From Drosophila miranda (Eukaryota > Arthropoda > Insecta > Diptera > Drosophilidae): a stretch of 64,000 nucleotides of DNA. Each line of letters begins with the position of its first letter. Positions within the stretch are counted from its first letter, which is position 1. Below, in pieces: positions 55,141 through 64,000 of this stretch. The notes below the pieces were generated by a model, which searched no databases, was not told the DNA's origin, and saw only the letters and a program-made list of their open reading frames with translations. The position numbers and the translations under genes are program-made. The stretch covers positions 12,072,001 to 12,136,000 of the forward strand of contig NC_046676.1 of NCBI RefSeq assembly GCF_003369915.1, in the 5' to 3' direction.

Positions 55141-57179
55141 ATGAACGAAACTGAGGTAAAAGTTGAAATAAAAGCAGAAGATAATGCCAAACTCGGCGAG
55201 AACGAGACCACGCCGCTACGGCTACGGCGACTCGACGAGAACGACGAGACGCGCTACGCACAGTTGGAATCCCTCATTCTCCGGACCCCACTGATTTCTC
55301 GACCGGTTGCAGTGGCCATGGATGGGAAAGCGACCACGACGATGTCGAGATCCTATCTTTTCCTCGTACTCCGCGAAGTGAACTGACAAAACCAAATAGT
55401 CCAACTAATGCCACCGAAGAGCCGGAGGAACCTCTTGTCAAGGCACAGCCTGAGGCTCCCGTTGTCATGGCTGAGCCTGAGGTTCCAGTTGTCAAGGCAG
55501 AACCGGCAGCTGCTGAAGTCGATTTTGCTACTGTTACAGCAATAATCGACGAACTATTCGATATAATTCAAAAATTGGAGTTAGACGAACATGGCTTGTC
55601 GGGCATTCCAAGTGGTTTCAGCAACAGGGATGAAATTAACAACATGGACTTGGAACCGCCCCAACCAGCTACGCCAGACTCAACGGACAACCTGGAAGAA
55701 CTTGAAGCGTGCCGCGAAGCGACTCAGAAGGCGTTGGAAGAGTTGGATCAGTTCAAAGAGGAGCCAGATGAGCGTAAGAAGAAGAAGCGAAAGCACAAGA
55801 GGGGTGAATCTGAGGAAAGTGTTGCTGAAAAACGGACTCAAAGTAACAGTCCGGTCGATGATAATCAAAAGGAAAACAAGCGCACCTCACGGGACAATAA
55901 ACGCACAAGCGAAGAGCATCAACGGGACAGGAGACGCCACCACGAACACAATCCAAGGGACGATAGACGCCATCACGAACACAATCCAAGAGACGATAGA
56001 CGCCACCACGACGACAGTCATAGGTATAACAGACATCAACACGAGGATAAACCAAGGGACAAGCGTCCACGCGAGGATAATCACAGGCTCAAAAGAGGCG
56101 ATCATGACGCTAACCCACGAGACAATAGACGCCACTATGAGGATAATGAAAGGGAAAGTAAACGACTACGCGAGGATCATCAAAGCGAAAAAAGACGCCA
56201 TCAGGAGCATAAGCAAATGGCTATTAAACGTCTACGCGAAGATAATCAAACTGAAGTCAAAGGCAAGCGTGATCTTAGGGTGAGAGTAACATTAAATGTC
56301 CTGCCGCGCATCGCCACAATAAAACAAGCGCCGACGTCCGCAGTGGATTCAGATTCGGAGTTTGAGTGGATTTATGTTCGAGACGACGAGAGGCACATCA
56401 AAGTCGTAAATCGCGAGAAGTTGTGCCAGCAGGAGCAGAATGAGGCCGTTGCAGAGACGGCCAATCCAGAGCCATCACCACAAAAGCTGACAAAACGAGA
56501 AAATGGCAACTTAGCCGAGAGTTGGGCCAAGCAAGTGCTCGAACTGTTCGAGCGGAAAAAATTGGACGATCAGGAAGAGGAGTTCCTTATGGTGGACACT
56601 ATACACAAAGTGCCTAAGAGCGAGTCCTTCATGAGTAAAGAAGCCTTCGAGAATCCCTCGCCGATATGCAACAACTACAATGTGGTTTATGAGTTCAATT
56701 CGGCGCCGGGAACCAGGATTGATTTGGCTAAATGGGGGATGGAAGCGTTGCCCGATAGCACCAGGGATCTGCTCCGGATACTGGCCTACGATGTGGATCA
56801 TCTAAAACAGGCTCAGCTCAAGGCACAGCCAAACCAGCGCATACTGAAACTAAAACAGGAACAGCTTTTCAATTCACCATTTTCCGAACCGGAGGAATTC
56901 GATTCTGCGGCCCTTTACATAAATGCCTCGACCCAAACTGACTTCAGGCCCCACACGCACAGCGTCGGCACTCAGGCAAAACTGGAGGGACAGCCGAGAG
57001 GTGCCTTCTGGCAGGAACCGGACTTCGACATGACCTTTTTGACGACGCCCCAAATGAATGTGATGTTTTCTTTGCAAGAGCTCTGCCGAACACTGCCAAG
57101 CCCCGCGCATGCCTGCATACTCTACCAAGCCCTTCAACCTGCTCTGGATAACAAGCGCGAGTTTCGTTCACACAAATGA
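55141..57179 (+). pseudogene. panx: Panoramix-like copy 6, early frameshift
   Basis: One C is missing at about 55252 (gagacgcgc in place of gagacgccgc), so the frame from the usual ATG closes after 81 residues. The normal frame is open again from an ATG at 55467 (M110 of copy 1) to the usual stop, 570 residues that lack VKVE and IKAE but keep VKAE, the repeat region, helix, conserved block and TQ motifs. It shares the helix R to W variant with copy 4 and has VKGK for VEGK. It could be a dead copy or an N-terminally truncated form. Confidence 0.7.
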
Positions 57180-57366
57180 AAAAACACACTATGTATATTG
57201 ATTCTCTTTTCATTGTTTGTATAATTCGTAGTTCGTACATATAGAAACCAAAAATATATAACACTGTAGCACTTTATGTATTCCATATGCAGATTCTCAT
57301 TACACATTTATCCTACTCATCCATCAGTTTACAATTAATAAATACACATAAACACACAAATATAAC

Positions 57367-58362
57367 GAGGGGGAACGTTGTGAGTTGCTGCGGACACCGC
57401 AACTCTACAGTTATACCCGATACTAAGTCAGTATGGCTCTCCTCCGGCAGACGCCGCTAATATTAAACGACACGACAAAGAGAGAGACAGAAAATCAGTC
57501 TGAGCTTGTCGTCGGGCGCTGCGTGGCCACTGCAAATTGATTTCTTGCTTTTGGCTACAAAAATGATCCGATCTGATCCAGATTCAGCCATCTGATAGAT
57601 ATGGTCATTATCTATGAAATGGGGCGAAATTCTGAGATATACGTTTTATAGTGAGATCTAACAGAAGTACGGATACCAAATTTGGTTACTCTAGCCTTAA
57701 AAGTCTCTGAGATTTGTGGATGCCCCAGATTTTCGTCCTTTGCGGGGGCGGAAGGGGTGTGGCGAAATTTGGACACGAAACGGTCAAGGTCCGATATCAC
57801 AGGAGTGTGGATACCAAATTTGGTTGCTCTGGCTCTTATAGGTTCTGAGATCCTTGAACTCATATTTTGCAAATGGCAAAACCGACCATGAAACCTGTGT
57901 GTTAGAGAGAGACAGAGCGAGAAAGAATGAAATTGTTTTCTTGATTCTGGCTATAATAATTATACGATCTGGTTCAGATTTTGCACTCTAGAAGATATAG
58001 TCATCTTCTACGATTCTGCGTTTTTAGTTTTCTCGTATCGTCGAAATTGTGGATGCCAAAGATTTTCGCCCTTTGTGGGGGCGGAAGTGGGCGGGGCAAA
58101 TATTCTTGTAGGAGTGACATATCACAGAAGTCTGGATTCAAAACATCGTTGCTCTCGCTCTTATAGTCTTTGAGCACTAGGCGCTGAAGGGGACGGACAG
58201 ACGGACGGACGGACAGACAGACAGGGCTCAATCGACTCGGCTATTGATGCTGATCAAGAATATATATACTTTATGGGGTCGGAAACGATTCCTTCTGGAC
58301 GTTACACACATCCACTTTTACCACAAATCTAATACACCCAAATACTCATTTTGAGTATCGGG
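57367..58362 (-). mobile_element. Helentron-like element, U6
   Basis: Flanked by TATAAC at 57361-57366 and 58363-58368. Short version with the same 8-bp loss as U5. Confidence 0.7.
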
Positions 58363-58546
58363 TATAACAAGAACTAATGCAAACAATTGTCTTTTGATAG
58401 ATTACATTCTATTTTGGGGAACCACAACTCTCGAGTTCCAACTGCAAACTCTTTCAGTAATTAGCTAGTTAGTTAGATTATTTAAGACTGGCCCTATATC
58501 TAAATTGTGTAAATAAGCTTGGCTGCCATCTGGTTATCAGATTGTA

Positions 58547-59075
58547 TCATTTGCGCGCTGTAAACACGAACGGTGCCGCTTCATCCTCCTCCTGTTGCTC
58601 TAGCAGTGTCGTCCGGATCGTAGTGCGGTGCTCTTGGGCCTCTACGTCGTCATAGTCCACTGAGGAGGAGCGTAGCAGCTGGAACTGTGAGTTGGAATCG
58701 GACCTGGTGATGATCAGCGAGGCTGGCCGGGGTCCTTAAATACAACATTAAGTAGATTATTTTGGAAAAAACTTATACTTTATCGATTGATCGATCTTTA
58801 CCTGCTGGCGGCTTTGCGGTTAGTCGCACTTTGCTTCCTGCTCCTTCGGAGATATATTCAACATTCGTTGCTGACTTGGCATTATTGTTGTTGTTGTTGT
58901 TGTTGTTGTTGTTATGATTACTGCTCGATGTTTGTTGAATCGATACCCGCTTGTCGCCCTTGACACTCCCCTGCTGCTTCAGTATAGAATTGCGACCCGA
59001 AGGCTGCGCCTGCTGCTGCTGCTGCTGCTGATGCGTGTACATGGCCGAGGCTGAGGTAAGCAATGCAGTCGTCAT
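58547..59075 (-). CDS. 3' exons of a Q/N-rich protein, U6 copy
   Basis: Exons 58802-59075 and 58547-58734, intron 58735-58801. N11 tract, the longest in the array. Confidence 0.6.
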
Positions 59076-59757
59076 TGCTGGCCCACAATCAGTGGGTGTG
59101 TCATGCTCTAAAAGATCATACGGATAGGGTAAGGTACGGATGGTTTATCAGGGTAATAGGGAACCACTGCCACACGCTGTGGCAGCTGCAGAGCCACCCA
59201 ATGGGTTCACCAGCACACCAACAAATAGTTCTTATTTTTAACATCGAACATCAAACTGAACAAAGAGGTTAAAAGGGCGATAAATAAACAAACACACAGT
59301 TACGGAGAGAATGGGTAAAGCTGAATAAAATGCAAGTGGTAGAGAGTTGTTCATAAGATTATCATTTATTTGATTGATACTTTCTTCTTGGGTGGGGAAG
59401 GGGTGTCTCCGTGGGGGGTAGGCTTAGTTAGGGTTAGTTGTTAGATGTTCATGTTTTATGTTAGACTGGAGTTCTTGCCATGTGTGGTGTGTGGTGTGTG
59501 GTGTGTGGGTGGAGGGTTGGTTGTTCACAATTTTAAATGTCTTGTGGCCAATAATTAATCAAACTAAACAATTGGAATGAATTAGTAATCGTCGCACAAC
59601 TCAAATTTTAGTACTTTAGATAGATATAGATAGATAATACGATAATACTGTCCAGATCGAAGCCAAGCCAAAATAAAAGTAAATCAAACAAGGCATAAAA
59701 GAATGATCCAGATGATATATGGTTTGGTTTTTGGTTTGGTCTGCTTTGGTCACTTAC

Positions 59758-59981
59758 AGGATTCATTGACAATTGGTCCAATTTTAAAATGGACGCAATG
59801 TGTTTTTTAGTCAACGCATGCTGCCGTAACTCGCACAACTTGGCCCGAATTGTTGCCTTACAAAGGCAGCAGTACGCTTCTGTGGGGTCAGGTCAGTTGG
59901 TACTTTGTGTAGTCACTCCTTAAATTCGTCAACATTTAACCACAAATCGCGGAAATTTTGCTTATAACACACTTTCGGCAT
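59758..59981 (-). pseudogene. Zinc-finger first exon, inactivated (U7 copy)
   Basis: Same 224-bp exon and lesions. Because U7 is the least derived unit by other criteria, the inactivation probably predates the array. Confidence 0.65.
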
Positions 59982-61008
59982 TGTTTATGTGCAAACAGGT
60001 AGTGTGCCCGAAACTTATCAACGAAAAATTACCATACACAAAATTGCATTATATACCGAAATACGAACAACAAATATGAGTTTTGTCCGATTTCTCGATA
60101 AAAATGATAAAAATTAAAATAAGCTAAAATGGCAGCACTGGTTTACAGGTACGCGCATGAATGTGTTTATACTTTTTTGGACAACAAAACAACTTAGCCA
60201 ATAGTTAGCATTAAGTGATAGAATTGTCAGAATACATTTTACTCGAATTACGCCAGAGTTTTTAAAATTCGTTTATTTATGCCTATATTTGTTAGACACC
60301 TTGTCTAGTTCAGACTCCTTGTATATTCGTATACTTTTCATATTTTTTTCCAGTATTTTTTAAAACGCGGTCTGTATAGAATTCCTGATCCGTTTGCCAT
60401 CAAAGTTTTCACAGTTTTTCACACTGCTTCCACGGGCATTATATGAAAAAACACTGTAAAACAATTTTCAAAACCTAAACATTTTCTCCTGTGTCATGTT
60501 ACATAAAAATGTAGTTAATATGTAGTACTTCTGTAGATTGCGTGTAGTTGTCATGTACAAAAATTAATTATTAGGAATTCTTTTAGCTTAAACCTTATTT
60601 TATAAGGAACGCAATAAAGATAATAACTTAAAATTAGCCAATCTTGTAATGATTCATTAATCGAATAAAATTATGTGGGCAGGGCTGAAGGTTCTATCTA
60701 GCTAATAATATTCAACGGAATATCAAAATCGAGGAATATGGTCTCCAATCCTTGACGGAGAACCATTAACCTATTGTAGACCAAGGTTGTATTTTAATAT
60801 TCCACCGAAAATATTGAAAATTGAATTATTTTAGCGCAGTTCAGCTGAAAAATATCGGGGTGTTATTTTGTAGCTCAGAGGAATCATATCAGTAATATTT
60901 TCCGCCATTTACCTTGAGTCGTTGAACTGTTTAAAAAGAGGGGGCTTAAGAGGGCTAAGTTCGTTTTTTTATTGGTATATTTACGACTTTTAAAATGAGA
61001 CGGTATAT

Positions 61009-61043
61009 TTTGGTATATTTCTGAGGATTGGACGGTCACACTT
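61009..61043 (+). promoter_or_regulatory. Paired Motif 6 and Motif 1-like core promoter (U7 only)
   Basis: TTTGGTATATTT (61009-61020) is followed 12 nt later by CGGTCACACTT (61033-61043). The latter matches the Motif 1 consensus YGGTCACACTR at all but the last base. Motif 1 is bound by M1BP in Drosophila. The ATG at 61079 would give a 5' leader of roughly 40 nt. All other units have gacggttttctg, a 9-bp deletion that removes CACACTTCT and so destroys the motif. Confidence 0.55.
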
Positions 61044-61078
61044 CTTTTCTGTGATGTGATTCAAAATTTTGTAGAAAT

Positions 61079-63136
61079 ATGAACGAAACTGAGGTAAAAG
61101 TTGAAATAAAAGCAGAAGATAATGCCAAACTCGGCGAGAACGAGACCACGCCGCTACGGCTACGGCGACTCGACGAGAACGACGAGACGCCGCTACGCAC
61201 AGTTGGAATCCCTTATTCTCCGGACCCCACTGATTTCTCGACCGGTTGCAGTGGCCATGGATGGGAAAGCGACCACGACGATGTCGAGATCCTATCTTTT
61301 CCTCGTACTCCGCGAAGTGAACTGACAAAACCAAATAGTCCAACTAATGCCACCGAAGAGCCGGAGGAACCTCTTGTCAAGGCACAGCCTGAGGCTCCCG
61401 TTGTCATGGCTGAGCCTGAGGTTCCAGTTGTCAAGGCAGAACCGGCAGCTGCTGAAGTCGATTTTGCTACTGTTACAGCAATAATCGACGAACTATTCGA
61501 TGGTCTCCGCGAAAACGATATAATTCAAAAATTGGAGTTAGACGAACATGGCTTGTCGGGCATTCCAAGTGGTTTCAGCAACAGGGATGAAATTAACAAC
61601 ATGGACTTGGAACCGCCCCAACCAGCTACGCCAGACTCAACGGACAACCTGGAAGAACTTGAAGCGTGCCGCGAAGCGACTCAGAAGGCGTTGGAAGAGT
61701 TGGATCAGTTCAAAGAGGAGCCAGATGAGCGTAAGAAGAAGAAGCGAAAGCACAAGAGGGGTGAATCTGAGGAAAGTGTTGCTGAAAAACGGACTCAAAG
61801 TAACAGTCCGGTCGATAATAATCAAAAGGAAAACAAGCGCACCTCACGGGACAATAAACGCACAAGCGAAGAGCATCAACGGGACAGGAGACGCCACCAC
61901 GAACACAATCCAAGGGACGATAGACGCCATCACGAACACAATCCAAGAGACGATAGACGCCACCACGACGACAGTCATAGGTATAACAGACATCAACACG
62001 AGGATAAACCAAGGGACAAGCGTCCACGCGAGGATAATCACAGGCTCAAAAGAGGCGATCATGACGCTAACCCACGAGACAATAGACGCCACTATGAGGA
62101 TAATGAAAGGGAAAGTAAACGACTACGCGAGGATCATCAAAGCGAAAAAAGACGCCATCAGGAGCATAAGCAAATGGCTATTAAACGTCTACGCGAAGAT
62201 AATCAAACTGAAGTCGAAGGCAAGCGTGATCTTAGGGTGAGAGTAACATTAAATGTCCTGCCGCGCATCGCCACAATAAAACAAGCGCCGACGTCCGCAG
62301 TGGATTCAGATTCGGAGTTTGAGTGGATTTATGTTCGAGACGACGAGAGGCACATCAAAGTCGTAAATCGCGAGAAGTTGTGCCAGCAGGAGCAGAATGA
62401 GGCCGTTGCAGAGACGGCCAATCCAGAGCCATCACCACAAAAGCTGACAAAACGAGAAAAGGGCAACTTAGCCGAGAGTCGGGCCAAGCAAGTGCTCGAA
62501 CTGTTCGAGCGGAAAAAATTGGACGATCAGGAAGAGGAGTTCCTTATGGTGGACACTATACACAAAGTGCCTAAGAGCGAGTCCTTCATGAGTAAAGAAG
62601 CCTTCGAGAATCCCTCGCCGATATGCAACAACTACAATGTGGTTTATGAGTTCAATTCGGCGCCGGGAACCAGGATTGATTTGGCTAAATGGGGGATGGA
62701 AGCGTTGCCCGATAGCACCAGGGATCTGCTCCGGATACTGGCCTACGATGTGGATCATCTAAAACAGGCTCAGCTCAAGGCACAGCCAAACCAGCGCATA
62801 CTGAAACTAAAACAGGAACAGCTTTTCAATTCACCATTTTCCGAACCGGAGGAATTCGATTCTGCGGCCCTTTACATAAATGCCTCGACCCAAACTGACT
62901 TCAGGCCCCACACGCACAGCGTCGGCACTCAGGCAAAACTGGAGGGACAGCCGAGAGGTGCCTTCTGGCAGGAACCGGACTTCGACATGACCTTTTTGAC
63001 GACGCCCCAAATGAATGTGATGTTTTCTTTGCAAGAGCTCTGCCGAACACTGCCAAGCCCCGCGCATGCCTGCATACTCTACCAAGCCCTTCAACCTGCT
63101 CTGGATAACAAGCGCGAGTTTCGTTCACACAAATGA
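61079..63136 (+). CDS. panx: Panoramix-like copy 7 (685 aa, open, probably ancestral-type)
   Basis: Longest copy. Six residues (GLREND) follow LFD in the N-terminal amphipathic region, and the 18-bp segment is flanked by CGAT direct repeats, so the other copies may have lost it by slippage. Private changes are H to Y (IPYSP) and D to N (VDNNQ). It alone keeps the Motif 1-like promoter element. The C-terminal 135 or so residues are identical to all other copies. If one copy supplies the conserved function, this is the best candidate by promoter and structure. Confidence 0.77.
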   Translation: MNETEVKVEIKAEDNAKLGENETTPLRLRRLDENDETPLRTVGIPYSPDPTDFSTGCSGHGWESDHDDVEILSFPRTPRSELTKPNSPTNATEEPEEPLVKAQPEAPVVMAEPEVPVVKAEPAAAEVDFATVTAIIDELFDGLRENDIIQKLELDEHGLSGIPSGFSNRDEINNMDLEPPQPATPDSTDNLEELEACREATQKALEELDQFKEEPDERKKKKRKHKRGESEESVAEKRTQSNSPVDNNQKENKRTSRDNKRTSEEHQRDRRRHHEHNPRDDRRHHEHNPRDDRRHHDDSHRYNRHQHEDKPRDKRPREDNHRLKRGDHDANPRDNRRHYEDNERESKRLREDHQSEKRRHQEHKQMAIKRLREDNQTEVEGKRDLRVRVTLNVLPRIATIKQAPTSAVDSDSEFEWIYVRDDERHIKVVNREKLCQQEQNEAVAETANPEPSPQKLTKREKGNLAESRAKQVLELFERKKLDDQEEEFLMVDTIHKVPKSESFMSKEAFENPSPICNNYNVVYEFNSAPGTRIDLAKWGMEALPDSTRDLLRILAYDVDHLKQAQLKAQPNQRILKLKQEQLFNSPFSEPEEFDSAALYINASTQTDFRPHTHSVGTQAKLEGQPRGAFWQEPDFDMTFLTTPQMNVMFSLQELCRTLPSPAHACILYQALQPALDNKREFRSHK

Positions 63137-63317
63137 AAAAACACACTATGTATATTGATTCTCTTTTCATTGTTTGTATAATTCGTAGTTCGTACATATA
63201 GAAACCAAAAATATATAACACTGTAGCACTTTATGTATTCCATATGCAGATTCTCATTACACATTTATCCTACTCTTCCATCAGTTTACAATTAATAAAT
63301 ACACATAAACACACAAA

Positions 63318-63323
63318 TATAAC
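63318..63323 (+). other. Empty Helentron insertion site in U7
   Basis: TATAAC occurs once here and continues directly into aagaactaatgc. In U1-U6 the element lies between two copies of TATAAC at the same point. This gives the pre-insertion state and the exact element limits. Confidence 0.85.
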
Positions 63324-63501
63324 AAGAACTAATGCAAACAATTGTCTTTTGCTAGATTACATTCTATTTTGGGGAACCACAACTCTCGAGTTCCAACTGC
63401 AAACTCTTTCAGTAATTAGCTAGTTAGTTAGCTTATTTAAGACTGGCCCTATATCTAAATTGTGTAAATAAGCTTGGCTGCCATCTGGCTATCAGATTGT
63501 A

Positions 63502-63991
63502 TCATTTGCGCGCTGTAAACACGAACGGTGCCGCTTCATCCTCCTCCTGTTGCTCTAGCAGTGTCGTCCGGATCGTAGTGCGGTGCTCTTGGGCCTCCAC
63601 GTCGTCATAGTCCACTGAGGAGGAGCGTAGCAGCTGGAACTGTGAGCTGGAATCGGACCTGGTGATGATCAGCGAGGCTGGCCGGGGTCCTTAAATACAA
63701 CATTAAGTAGATTATTTTGGAAAAAACTTATACTTTATCGATTGATCGATCTTTACCTGCTGGCGGCTTTGCGGTTAGTCGCACTTTGCTTCCTGCTCCT
63801 TCGGAGATATATTCAACATTCGTTGCTGACTTGGCATTATTGTTGTTGTTGTTGTTGTTGTTATGATTACTGCTCGATGTTTGTTGAATCGATACCCGCT
63901 TGTCGCCCTTGACACTCCCCTGCTGCTTCAGTATAGCATTGCGACCCGAAGGCTGCGCCTGCTGCTGCTGCTGCTGCTGATGCGTGTACAT
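63502..63991 (-). CDS. 3' exons of a Q/N-rich protein, U7 copy (partial)
   Basis: Exons from 63757 past the window end, and 63502-63689, with intron 63690-63756. Q7 and N9; one Ser to Ala change (RNAIL for RNSIL). Confidence 0.58.
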
Positions 63992-64000
63992 GGCCGAGGC

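Larger units (their letters stand above)
53602..59551 (+). repeat. Tandem unit U6 (5950 bp)
   Basis: No large insertion. The panx-like gene has a 1-bp deletion near codon 38. It shares the rare N..W variant (ENGNLAESWAKQ) with U4 but not with U5, which lies between them. The asparagine tract of the minus-strand gene is longest here (11). Confidence 0.95.
59552..64000 (+). repeat. Tandem unit U7 (truncated by window end), Helentron-free
   Basis: This copy has three presence/absence differences from all the others. There is no Helentron insertion (continuous tataacaagaac at 63318), an extra 9 bp in the core promoter (around 61037) and an extra 18 bp (six codons) in the panx-like gene near 61500. 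It also lacks about 21 bp near 59569. The window ends inside its minus-strand Q-rich exon. Confidence 0.93.

Noticed and set aside
1-64000. Whole array being an assembly duplication
   Set aside because: Units differ by many private substitutions, indels and three different insertions, so simple assembly stuttering is unlikely, though read-depth proof is not available here.

Overview
The window is eukaryotic and almost certainly from a Drosophila genome. It has AT-rich DNA, a 67-nt intron, (GTCY)n-bearing Helentron-type repeats of the DINE-1/SGM/mini-me kind, two Ty3/gypsy LTR retrotransposons and a CR1-type LINE. The repeat content points loosely to the obscura group, but the species cannot be fixed from the sequence alone.

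The window is a tandem array. A unit of about 5.9-6.0 kb is repeated seven times in the same orientation: U1 1-5913, U2 5914-21413, U3 21414-37031, U4 37032-43032, U5 43033-53601, U6 53602-59551, U7 59552 to beyond the window end. The larger units are enlarged by insertions. Each unit carries, left to right: a dead minus-strand zinc-finger exon; about 1 kb of non-coding DNA ending in a TATA-less promoter; a long intronless plus-strand gene of 668-685 codons; a Helentron-like element of about 1 kb (U1-U6 only); and two minus-strand exons of a Q/N-rich protein whose end converges on the plus-strand gene.

I identify the plus-strand gene as panoramix (panx), the adaptor that links nuclear Piwi-piRNA complexes to heterochromatin formation. 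The basis is its architecture: an acidic disordered N-terminus with SUMO-consensus lysines, a charged Arg/His/Asp repeat region, an amphipathic helix, a conserved C-terminal block and two LC8-type TQ(T) motifs, with a helix-to-end length that fits the Drosophila melanogaster protein as I remember it. Four copies are open (U1, U4, U5, U7). Two are split by LTR retrotransposons (U2 by a minus-strand element, U3 by a related plus-strand element) and one has an early frameshift (U6). A third insertion, a 4.56-kb CR1-like LINE, replaces the polyadenylation signal of the U5 copy.

U7 looks least derived. It lacks the Helentron (clean empty site), keeps 9 bp that complete a Motif-1-like promoter element, and keeps six codons absent elsewhere. 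Diagnostic variants are shared in conflicting combinations among units, which suggests gene conversion or unequal exchange. The most interesting reading is a recent amplification of a transposon-silencing gene that is itself being invaded by transposons. No rRNA, tRNA or CRISPR features were seen.
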